Source: Gallionella sp.
Lineage (GTDB): Bacteria; Pseudomonadota; Gammaproteobacteria; Burkholderiales; Gallionellaceae
Direction of reading: 5' to 3'
DNA: 48,055 bases
Assembly (NCBI GenBank): GCA_013043965.1
Contig: JABEVF010000131.1
Span: 1-48,055 of the forward strand
The notes beneath the pieces are model-generated. The model saw only the letters and a program-made list of their open reading frames with translations. It was not told where the DNA came from and did no database searches. Made by a program: the position numbers and the translations under genes. This document shows, piece after piece, positions 1 through 8,362 of the stretch; positions within the stretch are counted from its first letter, which is position 1; every line of letters starts with the position of its first letter.

Positions 1-123
1 ATACGAAATCACCCCGGCAAAAGTCAGCACCACCATCAGATACAGTACCATCTGCTGATGGTTCAGTGCCCAGGCGGAAAGATTCGGGAGGCGCAGCTTG
101 GATGTCTCCTTCGGCTCGTTCAC
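1..123 (-). CDS. RND efflux permease, N-terminal fragment (AcrB-like)
   Basis: These are the first 41 codons of a gene that runs off the left edge. Translated from a GTG at 123, the product starts MNEPKETSKLRLPNLSAW, followed by a hydrophobic stretch (residues about 26-41) with LMVVLTFAGVISY. That is the usual short cytoplasmic arm and first membrane helix of AcrB/MexB-type proton-driven exporters. The GTG overlaps the stop codon of the upstream membrane-fusion gene (GTGA, 3 shared bases), so the pair is very probably translationally coupled. In this family the trimeric inner-membrane pump works with the periplasmic adaptor encoded just upstream. The substrate cannot be inferred from so short a piece. 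Confidence 0.8.
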   Translation of the reverse strand, partial: MNEPKETSKLRLPNLSAWALNHQQMVLYLMVVLTFAGVISY

Positions 124-1172
124 AGCGAGCTACCACTCTCGATGGCGCGTATCTTCTCGCCCGCGTTGAGCATATGCACACCCGCGCTCACGATACGCTC
201 GCCCGCCGCAATCCCGCTGCCGATCACCACGCCGTCATCGCGATAGCCTGCCACTTGCACGGTGCGCAGGCTGACGCTGTGATCGGGCGCGACGACCCAC
301 ACCGCCGCCTTGTCGCCCTGCTGAAAAATAGCCGTCATCGGCACGATCAATTCACCACCCGCGCCGCTCTTGGCCTCACTGCGTGCGCCGGCAAATCGCA
401 CTTGAGCGGTCATCCCCAGCGGCACTTTTCCATCGGGCAGCGAAACCCGCGCCGCATAGGTGCGGCTGGCGGCATCGGCGGCGGGCGACAACTCGCGCAA
501 GCGTCCCATCTGATGATAGTTTTCGCGGCCCTCTCCCCATAGCGTGACCTCGGCTTTCATCCCGATTTTGCAAGCCACGAACTGACTTTCCGGGATCGCG
601 ATCGCGACTTCACGCTCGCCGTCCTGCGCCAGCTTGATCACGGTCTGTCCGGCATTCACCACCTGCCCGACCTCGGCCAAGGTCGCCATCACCACGCCGT
701 CGTGCTCCGCGACCAAAATAGTGTAAGCCGATTGATTGCGCGCCAAACCGGCTTGGGCGGACAGCGATTTGAGCGTGGCCTCTTTCGCATCCAGGGCCGA
801 TTGGCTGACGAAATTCTGGCCGCGCAGAACGCGATAGCGTTCCACCTCGGCTTGCGCCGTATGATATTGCGCATCGGCGGAGTCAGCTTGCAAGCCCTCA
901 TCCGCGCTGTCCAGACGCGCCAACACCTGCCCTGCCTTGACCGCTGCGCCGACATCCGCCAGCCGCTGGGTGATCTTGCCGCCCACGCGAAAACCCAGCG
1001 CGACTTCATGGCGCGCGCGTATCTCACCGCTATAAACATGACCGCCATCGCCCGCGACGCTCCCCACCACCCGCGTCAGCGCGGGACGCTCGGCGTTGAC
1101 CGGCGGCGGTGCTTGTTTGCTGCAAGCGGAAAGCGCAAGGACAAGTGCCGCAAACAAGAGAAGTGTTTTCAT
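120..1172 (-). CDS. RND efflux membrane-fusion lipoprotein (AcrA/MdtA-like)
   Basis: Periplasmic adaptor of a tripartite RND efflux pump, 350 aa. It has a lipoprotein signal peptide with lipobox LSAC, so Cys17 should be the acylated residue. An N-terminal barrel/lipoyl half follows (VGGKITQRLADVGAAVKAGQ, about residues 62-81). Next come a short helical hairpin, a second lipoyl half (DGVVMATLAEVGQVVNAGQ), and C-terminal beta-barrel and membrane-proximal domains. The length is normal for the family. The ATG at 1172 has no clear Shine-Dalgarno sequence, but a good promoter lies 33-61 bases upstream of it. It is followed directly by the permease gene. No outer-membrane factor is visible in the window. 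Confidence 0.9.
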   Translation of the reverse strand: MKTLLLFAALVLALSACSKQAPPPVNAERPALTRVVGSVAGDGGHVYSGEIRARHEVALGFRVGGKITQRLADVGAAVKAGQVLARLDSADEGLQADSADAQYHTAQAEVERYRVLRGQNFVSQSALDAKEATLKSLSAQAGLARNQSAYTILVAEHDGVVMATLAEVGQVVNAGQTVIKLAQDGEREVAIAIPESQFVACKIGMKAEVTLWGEGRENYHQMGRLRELSPAADAASRTYAARVSLPDGKVPLGMTAQVRFAGARSEAKSGAGGELIVPMTAIFQQGDKAAVWVVAPDHSVSLRTVQVAGYRDDGVVIGSGIAAGERIVSAGVHMLNAGEKIRAIESGSSL

Positions 1173-1204
1173 GGGGGATCAGGCGGCACTTTAAGAGGAC
1201 ACGC

Positions 1205-1233
1205 AATGTAGTTTTCAAAAAAGCGTTTGTCAA
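1205..1233 (-). promoter_or_regulatory. Sigma70-type promoter of the RND efflux operon
   Basis: Read on the minus strand, a perfect -35 box TTGACA (1233-1228) is separated by exactly 17 bases from a -10 box TACATT (1210-1205). Transcription would start near 1198, giving a leader of about 25 bases before the ATG at 1172. This is one of the best promoter matches in the window. No operator palindrome or regulator gene is visible next to it. Confidence 0.65.
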
Positions 1234-1319
1234 ACTCCGGAAGTGGCTTGCTGATGCACACTCGAAAGAAATCTCGGGAACCGTAGCGAGCGATACCGCA
1301 ATCAAGTTGCGCAGCAGGT

Positions 1320-1350
1320 TTGCGAGGTTTCGAACCACTAGTGATAGAAT
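1320..1350 (+). promoter_or_regulatory. Possible hrcA promoter
   Basis: A -10-like TAGAAT at 1345-1350 lies 19 bases after a weak -35-like TTGCGA at 1320-1325. If used, transcription would begin at about 1356-1358, only a base or two before the hrcA ATG, which would make a nearly leaderless message. No CIRCE inverted repeat is present. Confidence 0.3.
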
Positions 1351-1358
1351 CTGCCGTC

Positions 1359-2378
1359 ATGCTCAACGACCGCGCACAACTCCTGCTCAAGACCCTGGTA
1401 GAACGCTACATCAGCGACGGCCAGCCGTTGGGTTCGCGCGCGCTGTTGCAATACTCCGGCCTGGAAGTCAGCCCCGCGACCATACGCAACGTGATGTCCG
1501 ACCTGGAAGAACTGGGGCTGATCCGCAGCCCGCACATCTCGGCGGGGCGCATCCCCACCGCACTGGCGTATCGTTTGTTCATCGACACCATGCTGGTCAC
1601 GCAACCGCTGGAGCAGGAGCGCTTGCAGCACATGGAACACCAGTTGCAGCCGGACAACCCGTCGCGTCTGATCGCGCAAGCGTCGAATCTGCTGTCTGAG
1701 CTGACACACTACACCGGCGTGGTCGCCACCGCGAAACGCAGCGCGATCACGGTGCGCCAGATCGAGTTTCTGCGCCTGGGCGAGAAACGCGTGCTGCTCA
1801 TCATCGTGATGCCGGATGGCGAAGTGGAGAATCGCGTGCTGTCGCTGGAGCGCGATTACACCCAAGCTCAACTCACCGAGGCGGGCAACTTTCTCAACCA
1901 GCATTACATCGGTTGCAGCTTCTCGCAGATACGCGACCGGCTGCGCGGCGAATTGCAACAGCTGCACCAGGACATGAGCGCGCTGATGGCGGCGGCACTG
2001 GCGGCAGGCGATGCGGCGGAGGCCAAGCAATCCGACGATTACGTCATCAGCGGCGAACACAACTTGTTACATGTTGCAGAGTTATCCACTGACATGAACC
2101 AGTTGCGCGGCCTGTTCAACTTGTTCGAACAAAAAACCGAGCTTCTGCAGCTTTTGGAGGCGGGCCGTCGCGGGCACGGCATACGCATCTTCGTGGGCAG
2201 CGAATCAGGACTCGCCTCGCTGGAAGGATGCAGTGTCATCAGCGCGCCCTATGCCGCGGACGGACAAGTCGTCGGGACACTCGCGGTGATCGGCCCGAAG
2301 CGCATGAACTATGAGCGCATCGTCCCCATCGTCGACATCACCGCGCGGCTGCTGGGCAATGCGCTTTCCACAATCTAA
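1359..2378 (+). CDS. hrcA: Heat-inducible transcription repressor HrcA
   Basis: HrcA represses chaperone genes (groESL, dnaK) by binding CIRCE operators. This copy is 339 aa, the usual length. The N-terminal winged helix contains the family signature SPATIRNVM (residues 38-46) followed by HISAGRIPT (59-67). The GAF-like and inserted dimerisation domains fill the rest, ending [15 protein letters not shown] near the C-terminus. The ATG at 1359 ([10 protein letters not shown]) fits family N-termini better than the TTG 39 bases upstream. There is no good ribosome-binding site before it. No CIRCE site occurs upstream, so autoregulation is not supported here. hemH follows 23 bases downstream and may be co-transcribed. 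Confidence 0.95.
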   Translation: MLNDRAQLLLKTLVERYISDGQPLGSRALLQYSGLEVSPATIRNVMSDLEELGLIRSPHISAGRIPTALAYRLFIDTMLVTQPLEQERLQHMEHQLQPDNPSRLIAQASNLLSELTHYTGVVATAKRSAITVRQIEFLRLGEKRVLLIIVMPDGEVENRVLSLERDYTQAQLTEAGNFLNQHYIGCSFSQIRDRLRGELQQLHQDMSALMAAALAAGDAAEAKQSDDYVISGEHNLLHVAELSTDMNQLRGLFNLFEQKTELLQLLEAGRRGHGIRIFVGSESGLASLEGCSVISAPYAADGQVVGTLAVIGPKRMNYERIVPIVDITARLLGNALSTI

Positions 2379-2401
2379 CACGCACTCCACCAAGGATCTT
2401 T

Positions 2402-3490
2402 ATGGCTTACCAACCCGAACCTTCATACACGCACGGCACTCCCGAAAAGACCGGCATCCTGCTGGTCAACCTCGGCACACCCGATGCACCGACCGCTCAA
2501 GCCGTGCGCCCCTACCTCAAAGAGTTCTTGAGCGACCCGCGCGTGGTGGAAATCCCCAAACCCATCTGGTGGCTGATCCTCAACGGCATCATCCTCAACG
2601 TGCGCCCGAAGAAATCCGCCGCGAAATATGCCTCCATATGGATGAAAGAAGGCTCGCCGCTGCGTGTCTATACGGCGAAGCAAACGGCACTGTTGCAAGG
2701 CTATTTGAGCCAGCGCACCCAAGCCCCGTTCGTCGTCGATTACGCCATGAGCTACGGCAATCCGTCCATCGCCAGTGTGATGCAAAAGCTCAAGGCGCAA
2801 AATTGCACGCGCATCCTGATCGTGCCCATGTACCCGCAATACGCCGCCAGCTCGACGGCTACCGTGTTCGACCGCGTGTTCGGCGCCGTGCAAACCATGC
2901 GCAATGCCCCCGCCATCCGCACCATCAAACACTTCCATGATGATGCGGGCTACATCAAAGCCCTCGCCGCCAACGTCAACGACTACTGGATGAAGAACGG
3001 CAGACCGGAAAAACTGGTGATGAGTTTCCACGGCGTACCCAGATACACGCTGGAAAAAGGCGATCCCTACCATTGCGAATGTCACAAGACCGGACGCCTG
3101 TTGGCGGAAGAGCTGCACTTGAAGGCAGAGCAATATGTGGTGAGTTTCCAATCACGCTTCGGCAAAGCAGAGTGGATCAAACCCTACACCACCGCCACGC
3201 TGCTCGAACTCGGCAAGCACAAGACCAGGCGCGTCGACGTGGTGTGCCCGGGCTTCGTCGCCGACTGTCTGGAAACGCTGGAAGAAATCGCGATGGAAGG
3301 CAAGGAAGATTTTCTGCATGCCGGCGGCGGCGAGTATCACTACATCCCCTGCCTCAACGTGCGCGATGACTGGATGCACGCGCTGACCGACCTGGTGATG
3401 GATAATCTGCAGGGCTGGCTCAAAGAGCCGGATGCGGCTGAGTTGGAACAAGGCAGGCTGCGCGCGCTGAAGATGGGTGCGAAAAAGTGA
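2402..3490 (+). CDS. hemH: Ferrochelatase
   Basis: Inserts Fe2+ into protoporphyrin IX, the last step of protoheme synthesis, at the inner face of the membrane. The protein is 362 aa and starts at ATG 2402. The family opening [13 protein letters not shown] is at about residues 19-31, and the metal-binding signature MSFHGVPR carries the catalytic histidine His210. [14 protein letters not shown], typical of the C-terminal half, is also present. The gene follows hrcA in the same direction, an arrangement seen in other Betaproteobacteria (family knowledge). A cytochrome c gene lies 2 kb downstream, consistent with heme demand but not evidence of a link. Confidence 0.97.
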   Translation: MAYQPEPSYTHGTPEKTGILLVNLGTPDAPTAQAVRPYLKEFLSDPRVVEIPKPIWWLILNGIILNVRPKKSAAKYASIWMKEGSPLRVYTAKQTALLQGYLSQRTQAPFVVDYAMSYGNPSIASVMQKLKAQNCTRILIVPMYPQYAASSTATVFDRVFGAVQTMRNAPAIRTIKHFHDDAGYIKALAANVNDYWMKNGRPEKLVMSFHGVPRYTLEKGDPYHCECHKTGRLLAEELHLKAEQYVVSFQSRFGKAEWIKPYTTATLLELGKHKTRRVDVVCPGFVADCLETLEEIAMEGKEDFLHAGGGEYHYIPCLNVRDDWMHALTDLVMDNLQGWLKEPDAAELEQGRLRALKMGAKK

Positions 3491-3543
3491 AATCTATGCA
3501 CGCGCCTTTGGTTCGTTTGTTATTCACCTAGATCGGAATCCGC

Positions 3544-3573
3544 GTAGGGCGGAAAAGCGTAACGCCTTCCGCC
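3544..3573 (+). repeat. REP-like palindrome, forward copy (GTAG head)
   Basis: GTAG at 3544-3547 is followed by a perfect 7-bp stem, GGCGGAA (3548-3554) with TTCCGCC (3567-3573). The loop holds a second small palindrome, GCGT-A-ACGC. A conserved GTAG before a hairpin is the hallmark of REP elements mobilised by RAYT (TnpA-REP) enzymes. No RAYT gene is in this window. Lying 54 bases after hemH, the hairpin could also act as a transcription stop. Confidence 0.6.
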
Positions 3574-3639
3574 TAATGAAAAATCAACGCACCCTCCTTC
3601 GTACTTTAACAACGCTAACATCACAAGCGCAGCCTTCAT

Positions 3640-3671
3640 GTCGGATAACGCCTACGGCTCATCCGACCTAC
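3640..3671 (-). repeat. REP-like palindrome, inverted copy
   Basis: On the minus strand this reads GTAG, then GTCGGAT, an inner GCC/GGC palindrome, and ATCCGAC. It has the same architecture as the element at 3544 but the opposite orientation, with 66 bases between the two. The stem sequences differ between copies while paired bases are conserved, so structure rather than sequence appears to be maintained. Two head-to-head REPs make a REPIN/BIME-type unit between the convergent genes hemH and orn. Confidence 0.6.
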
Positions 3672-3696
3672 AAAACTTCGATCATTTTCTCTCGAA

Positions 3697-4248
3697 CTAT
3701 TTTTGCAGCTTGAAGAAATGCTCGCGATAATGCTTTAGCTCTTCGATGGATTCGTAGATATCGGCCAAGGCTTCGTGTTTGCCGTGTTTCTTCACCCCCT
3801 TCGCCATGTCCGGCTTCCAGCGTTTCGCCAATTCTTTGATGGTGCTGACATCCAGATTTCGGTAGTGAAAATAGTCTTCGAACGCAGGCATGGAGCGCGC
3901 CAGGAAGCGACGATCCTGGCAGATCGAGTTGCCGCACATCGGCGAGGTCCGGGTCGGCACATGCTGCTTCATGAATTCCACCATCTGCGCCTCGACATCC
4001 GCCTCACACAGGGTCGAGGCTTTGACTTTTTCTATCAGCCCCGATTTTCCGTGCGTGGATTTGTTCCAGTTGTCCATCGCGTCCAGGACGCTATCGGGCT
4101 GATGCACCACCAGCACGGGGGCCTCGGCAACGGTTTCCAGATTGCTGTCGGTAATGACGATGGCCGCTTCGATGATACGGTCGATGTCGGGGTTGAGCCC
4201 GGTCATCTCCAAGTCTATCCAGATAAGATGATTCTGATTTTGTGCCAT
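3697..4248 (-). CDS. orn: Oligoribonuclease
   Basis: DEDDh-family 3'-5' exoribonuclease that degrades 2-5 nt RNAs, including pGpG, the product of c-di-GMP hydrolysis. The protein is 183 aa. Catalytic residues are visible: D12 and E14 in DLEMTGL, the central [12 protein letters not shown] block with its Asp, and H158/D163 in HEALAD. The start at 4248 ([12 protein letters not shown]) matches family N-termini; an in-frame ATG 54 bases upstream would add an unlikely extension. It is divergent from the M48 protease gene and convergent with hemH. The link to the EAL protein at 15317 through pGpG is functional knowledge only. Confidence 0.97.
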   Translation of the reverse strand: MAQNQNHLIWIDLEMTGLNPDIDRIIEAAIVITDSNLETVAEAPVLVVHQPDSVLDAMDNWNKSTHGKSGLIEKVKASTLCEADVEAQMVEFMKQHVPTRTSPMCGNSICQDRRFLARSMPAFEDYFHYRNLDVSTIKELAKRWKPDMAKGVKKHGKHEALADIYESIEELKHYREHFFKLQK

Positions 4249-4342
4249 AATCCGCGAGTCCCAAGCAATAGAATTTAAAGATAAGATTTTTTCGGCGCGC
4301 ATTGTAGCGCGCCTTTTTACGGAACCCCCAAGCTATCACATT

Positions 4343-5596
4343 ATGACCGCCACGCAATTCTCTGTTGTTTTTACAATCGCGCTCGCCTTGTCCACGCTCG
4401 CCAAACTCTGGCTGGCGCGCCGACATCTGGCACATATCGCCGCGCATCGGGGCAGCGTGCCGGATGCGTTCGGCGCGAAGGTCACGCTCGCCGACCATCA
4501 AAAAGCCGCGGCCTACACCAGCGCGAAAACCCGTTTCGCCATGCTGGGCACGCTGTTCGATGCCGCACTGTTGCTGGCCTTCACGCTGGGTGGAGGCATA
4601 CAAACGATCAGCGAGCTATGCAACGTATGGTTCAGTTCAACGCTCGTGCAAGGCACCGCGACCCTGGTCGCGGTACTACTGCTGTCATCGCTGCTGGAAG
4701 CCCCGTTCAACTGGTATCGCACCTTCGTCATTGAAGCGCGTTACGGCTTCAACAAGATGACGCTCAAGCTCTATTTTCTCGACGCGCTCAAAGGCCTGCT
4801 GATAGGCGCGATACTCGGGCTGCCGCTGCTGGTCGGGGTGTTGTGGCTGATGGAACGCATGGGTAGCTACTGGTGGCTGTATGTGTGGGGCGTATGGGTG
4901 GGTTTCAATCTGCTCATCCTGTTCATCTACCCGGCCTTCATCGCGCCGCTATTCAACAAGTTCACCCCGCTGCAAGACGACACCGTGAAGGCGCGCATCA
5001 ATGCTCTGCTCGCCAAATGCGGCTTCACCAGCAGCGGCCTGTTCGTCATGGATGGCAGCAAACGCAGCGCACACGGCAACGCCTATTTCACCGGTTTCGG
5101 CAAGACCAAACGTATCGTGTTTTTCGACACCCTTCTGGAACGGCTGAGCATCAACGAAGTCGAGGCGGTATTGGCGCACGAGCTCGGCCATTTCAAACAT
5201 CGCCATGTGATCAAACGCATCGCCGCCACCTTCGCGATGAGCCTGGTGTTTTTGTGGTCGCTCGCGCTGCTCATGCAAAACGGCTGGTTCTACCAGGGCC
5301 TGGGCGTAACCAGCCAATCGACGGCTGTGGCATTGCTGCTGTTTTTCATGGTGCTGCCGGTATTCAGCTTCCTGCTCAGCCCGGTGATGTCGGCCTACTC
5401 GCGCAAACACGAGTTCGAGGCGGATGCGTATGCGGCCACACAAACCGCCGCGCAGGATTTGGTGAGCGCGCTGGTAAAACTGTATCAGGACAACGCCGCC
5501 ACGCTGACCCCCGATCCGCTGTATTCAAAATTTTACGACTCGCATCCGCCCGCTGCGGCGCGCATCACCCAGTTGCAAGCCCAACAAGGAAACTGA
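4343..5596 (+). CDS. M48 family membrane metalloprotease (Ste24/CAAX-like)
   Basis: Integral-membrane zinc protease of 417 aa. It has several hydrophobic segments (about residues 5-25, 60-80, 100-120, 145-170, 180-205, 290-315 and 325-350). The zinc motif is HELGH at residues 279-283, and the third ligand region HEFEAD lies at 356-361. The N-terminal part resembles the Ste24 CAAX-protease N-domain. Homologues in Proteobacteria are usually annotated as M48 peptidases of unknown substrate, probably in membrane protein quality control. It begins at ATG 4343, and the cytochrome gene starts just after its stop codon, so a four-gene operon to rsgA is likely. Confidence 0.92.
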   Translation: MTATQFSVVFTIALALSTLAKLWLARRHLAHIAAHRGSVPDAFGAKVTLADHQKAAAYTSAKTRFAMLGTLFDAALLLAFTLGGGIQTISELCNVWFSSTLVQGTATLVAVLLLSSLLEAPFNWYRTFVIEARYGFNKMTLKLYFLDALKGLLIGAILGLPLLVGVLWLMERMGSYWWLYVWGVWVGFNLLILFIYPAFIAPLFNKFTPLQDDTVKARINALLAKCGFTSSGLFVMDGSKRSAHGNAYFTGFGKTKRIVFFDTLLERLSINEVEAVLAHELGHFKHRHVIKRIAATFAMSLVFLWSLALLMQNGWFYQGLGVTSQSTAVALLLFFMVLPVFSFLLSPVMSAYSRKHEFEADAYAATQTAAQDLVSALVKLYQDNAATLTPDPLYSKFYDSHPPAAARITQLQAQQGN

Positions 5597-5597
5597 A

Positions 5598-5903
5598 ATG
5601 AAATTCATCGCGGCCTTTATGCTGTTGTGTGTCAGTCTTGGTGCGGAAGCCGACCTTTTTCCGCAAGGCAACGCAACTACCGGACAAAAACTGTTCGCGC
5701 AACTCAGATGCGACAGTTGCCACATGAATATGTACGGCGGTGACGGCGGTGCGATCTTCACCCGCGCCAACCGCAAGGTGCATAATGCGCCGCAGCTGCT
5801 CGCACAGATCGGCGTGTGCGGCGGCAATGTCGATCAGGAATTTTCCACGCAAGAAAAGGAAAATATCGCCGCGTATCTGAATCGTTACTACAACTTCAAG
5901 TGA
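5598..5903 (+). CDS. Small periplasmic c-type cytochrome
   Basis: A 101-aa protein with a signal peptide (cleavage probably near residue 18, after GAEA) and a single heme-attachment site, CDSCH, at residues 38-42. The remaining region is short and ends with an amphipathic helix (EKENIAAYLNRYYNF) like the C-terminal helix of class I cytochromes. There is no methionine after residue 45. The sixth heme ligand would therefore have to be Met43/Met45, His62 or none, which is unusual. The gene starts 1 base after the M48 protease stop. It may carry electrons in the periplasm; the partner is unknown. Confidence 0.85.
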   Translation: MKFIAAFMLLCVSLGAEADLFPQGNATTGQKLFAQLRCDSCHMNMYGGDGGAIFTRANRKVHNAPQLLAQIGVCGGNVDQEFSTQEKENIAAYLNRYYNFK

Positions 5904-5911
5904 GCCTTGCC

Positions 5912-6247
5912 ATGGATACTTGTGACCTGACCCGCAAACAATGCAAACCCTGTGCAGGCGGGATGCCGCCCTTGTCGCAGCCGGAGATCGACCGGTTGTT
6001 GACGCAACTGGAAGGTTGGCAGCAATACGACAGGCTGATCTGCCGGACCTACCACTTCAAGAATTATTTTCAGACCATCGCGTTCGTCAACGCGATCGCC
6101 TGGTTGTCGCACCGCGAGGATCACCATCCCGATCTGGGTGTCAGCTACAAAGAATGCCGCGTGGCCTATACGACGCACGCCATCCACGGCCTGTCCGAAA
6201 ATGACTTCATCTGCGCGGCGAAGGTGGAAGCGTTGTTCAAGTCTTGA
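5912..6247 (+). CDS. Pterin-4a-carbinolamine dehydratase
   Basis: Dehydrates 4a-hydroxytetrahydropterin; in bacteria it may recycle cofactor for phenylalanine hydroxylase or serve folate/molybdopterin-linked roles. The protein is 111 aa. The fold's signature HREDHHPDLGVSYKECRV is present, followed by TTHAIHGLSENDF. An N-terminal segment with three cysteines (CDLTRKQCKPC, residues 4-14) precedes the PPLS motif and is common in betaproteobacterial copies. ATG 5912 is chosen over upstream starts inside the cytochrome gene. The stop overlaps the rsgA start (TTGA), implying coupled translation. No phenylalanine hydroxylase is in the window. Confidence 0.93.
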   Translation: MDTCDLTRKQCKPCAGGMPPLSQPEIDRLLTQLEGWQQYDRLICRTYHFKNYFQTIAFVNAIAWLSHREDHHPDLGVSYKECRVAYTTHAIHGLSENDFICAAKVEALFKS

Positions 6248-7146
6248 GCGTCCCATCGCACAACCCGCTGCGCGCCCAGGTCGTCGCGGCTTTCGGCCGC
6301 CAATACCTGGTCAGGCTGCCGGACAATTCATTGCTCACTTGCCTGACGCGCGGTAAAAAAAGCGATGTGGTGTGCGGCGACAATGTCGAGATACTGCGCA
6401 CCGGGGATCCTTCGTCCACGCTCGGGACTAACGGACAGGCGGTGATAGAGCGCATCGCGCCACGGACTTCGCTGCTACATCGCTCCGATGCGTTCAAGCA
6501 AAAACTCATCGCCGCCAATGTCACGCAGATCGTCATCGTCGTGGCGACCGAGCCTTCATTCAGCGACGAACTGGTGGCGCGTTGCCTGGTCGCGGCTTTC
6601 GACCAGAATCTGGAAGTGCTCATCGTGCTGAACAAGTGCGATCTGTCCGCCGGCACGGCACGCGCCCAACTCGAACCGTATCGCGCCATCGGTTACCGGG
6701 TCATCGAGCTTTCAGCATTACAGGATGTGACCAAGCTGCGCGCTTTGCTGGATGGACATATCAGCGTATTGGTCGGCCAGTCTGGCATGGGAAAATCGAC
6801 ACTCATCAACGGGCTGCTGCCTGATGCGCAAGCCGCCACGCGTGAAATATCGACAGTGCTGGATTCCGGAAAACACACCACCACGCACGCCAAACTGTAT
6901 CGCCTGAATGACACCAGCAGCGTGATCGACTGCCCCGGCGTACAGGCGTTCGGCCTGCATCACCTGAGCTTCGGTGCGATCGAACAAGGCTTCATCGAGT
7001 TCGCGCCGTATTTAGGGCAATGTCGATTCCGCGATTGCCGCCACCTGAAAGAACCCGACTGCGCGTTGCGTAACGCGGTGTCCAAGGGCGAGATCAACGC
7101 GCGAAGATTGGAGTTGTTTCTACAGATCGCGGCGAATAAAGCGTAA
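6244..7146 (+). CDS. rsgA: Ribosome small-subunit-dependent GTPase RsgA
   Basis: Circularly permuted GTPase that checks late 30S subunit maturation. It is 300 aa from a TTG start overlapping the upstream stop by four bases. An OB-fold region comes first (about residues 1-70). Then G4 NKCD (130-133), the P-loop GQSGMGKST (178-186) and G3 as DCPG instead of the usual DTPG. The C-terminal zinc-binding finger CRFRDCRHLKEPDC closes the protein. The permuted order G4-G1-G3 is diagnostic. It is the last gene of the operon starting at the M48 protease. In E. coli rsgA lies near orn, which is also close here. Confidence 0.96.
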   Translation: MSVPSHNPLRAQVVAAFGRQYLVRLPDNSLLTCLTRGKKSDVVCGDNVEILRTGDPSSTLGTNGQAVIERIAPRTSLLHRSDAFKQKLIAANVTQIVIVVATEPSFSDELVARCLVAAFDQNLEVLIVLNKCDLSAGTARAQLEPYRAIGYRVIELSALQDVTKLRALLDGHISVLVGQSGMGKSTLINGLLPDAQAATREISTVLDSGKHTTTHAKLYRLNDTSSVIDCPGVQAFGLHHLSFGAIEQGFIEFAPYLGQCRFRDCRHLKEPDCALRNAVSKGEINARRLELFLQIAANKA

Positions 7147-7175
7147 CAGCGCCACCGACCACGGATCAAAAATTC

Positions 7176-7730
7176 TTATTTCGGCGCGTCTACACCCAGC
7201 TTTGCCCAACCCTCATGTCCCAGCTTTTCCATCGTGGCAATGTTGCGTTCGGGAATTAGATCGGCATCTGGGAACGCCTCCACCGCTTTATCCAGACTGG
7301 CTTCGCGCAACAAGTGCAAAGTCGGATACGGCGCGCGATTGGTGTAATTCTCGATGTCGTCCGGCTGTGTACCGGCGAACTGATACTGCGGATGGAAGCT
7401 CGCCACCTGAAACTCATCATTGAATTCCGGCTCGGCAGCCGCGATGTCGACCGTATCCAGAAAATCATTGAAGTCGAGGAAATCGCCCAACACATACGGG
7501 TGAATGAGCAGCGTGGTCTCGATCCGCTCCGCATCCGTGTCCTGCAGCAAGCGCAACTCGACCAACAAGTCCTCTAATAGCTCTTCCGGCGTAGCAGCGG
7601 CGCTGACCACATAGCGTATCTGTTTCTTCACCTGCACAGCCTTGGCGAACGGGCACAGGTTCAGGCCGATCACGGCTTTCTCCAACCAGACTTCGGTAGC
7701 GGCGATGATGGCATCGTTTTGAGTGGTCAT
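7176..7730 (-). CDS. DUF1415 family protein
   Basis: A 184-aa soluble protein of the DUF1415 family, widespread in Proteobacteria and without an established function. It opens with a helical segment and the motif GLNLCPFAK (residues 22-30), then an acidic middle (DFNDFLDTVD). The C-terminal half contains YQFAGTQPDDIENYTNRAPYP, typical of the family, ending NIATMEKLGHEGW. It is convergent with rsgA, with 29 bases between stops, and divergent from the histone-like gene. I recognise the family but can assign no reaction. Confidence 0.85.
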   Translation of the reverse strand: MTTQNDAIIAATEVWLEKAVIGLNLCPFAKAVQVKKQIRYVVSAAATPEELLEDLLVELRLLQDTDAERIETTLLIHPYVLGDFLDFNDFLDTVDIAAAEPEFNDEFQVASFHPQYQFAGTQPDDIENYTNRAPYPTLHLLREASLDKAVEAFPDADLIPERNIATMEKLGHEGWAKLGVDAPK

Positions 7731-7848
7731 TTTATTGCTTTCTTTATCTTCAATACGCCTGGATTGGGGAGGCGGGCTCGCGGCGGTAGCCGTGTCGTGT
7801 ATTTATTTGGTAACAAAAATGCTTTATCGTCGCCTCGGGTTTGCTCGT

Positions 7849-7854
7849 TATAAT
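7849..7854 (+). promoter_or_regulatory. -10 box before the histone-like gene
   Basis: A perfect TATAAT lies 46 bases before the ATG at 7901, in the 170-base gap divergent from DUF1415. No convincing -35 hexamer sits at 16-18 bases, so activator dependence or another sigma preference is possible. GGGGAT before the ATG could serve as the ribosome-binding site. Confidence 0.4.
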
Positions 7855-7900
7855 CTTAACCTTACTCGTGCCGATGCTTAATCATTACGTGGGGATCACT

Positions 7901-8338
7901 ATGGCAACCGTCAACAAGAAAGCAGTCACTGCAAGCAAGACCGCAACCGGTGCAGTGGCAAAAAAACCGGCCGCAAAAAAAGTTATCGCCGAAGTTAAGA
8001 CTACCAAAACCGCGGTGGCCGCTGTCAAAAAGACAGCGGCTAAAACTCCGGTCTCTAAAACTCCAGTAGTCCAAGCAACAGCCAAACGCACAACCACGCC
8101 CAAAGCGCCCGTGAAACCAGCAGCCTCGCCTAAAGCCGCCACAGCAGAACCCAAAGCACCCTCCGCCAAAAAACCGGCGGCAAAAAAAACAACGGCTCCA
8201 GCATCACCGCAACAGCGCTATCACATGATCTCTACTGCGGCCTATTATCTGGCCGAACGTCGCGGATTCGCCGGCGGTTATGAGATGCAAGATTGGATTG
8301 CCGCCGAGTTAGAGATAGATGCGGGACTGAACCCCTGA
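7901..8338 (+). CDS. Lys/Ala-rich histone H1-like protein with C-terminal DUF2934
   Basis: A 145-aa two-part protein. Residues 1-102 are a low-complexity basic tail built of lysine, alanine, threonine and proline (KKPAAKK, PKAPVKP and similar short repeats), like bacterial histone H1-type and AlgP-type tails that bind DNA non-specifically. Residues about 103-145 form a DUF2934 domain (RYHMISTAAYYLAERRGF, then GYEMQDWIAAELEID), a small helical module of unknown function. It is probably a nucleoid-associated protein. The start at 7901 follows a GGGGAT sequence; an upstream in-frame TTG would add a hydrophobic extension and is not favoured. The tail repeats are prone to length variation by slippage. 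Confidence 0.8.
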   Translation: MATVNKKAVTASKTATGAVAKKPAAKKVIAEVKTTKTAVAAVKKTAAKTPVSKTPVVQATAKRTTTPKAPVKPAASPKAATAEPKAPSAKKPAAKKTTAPASPQQRYHMISTAAYYLAERRGFAGGYEMQDWIAAELEIDAGLNP

Positions 8339-8362
8339 GCATATCTTGCGGCGCAGCCACTC

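Noticed and set aside
1173-1358. CIRCE operator (TTAGCACTC-N9-GAGTGCTAA) expected near hrcA
   Set aside because: Read both strands; no match or recognisable half-sites.
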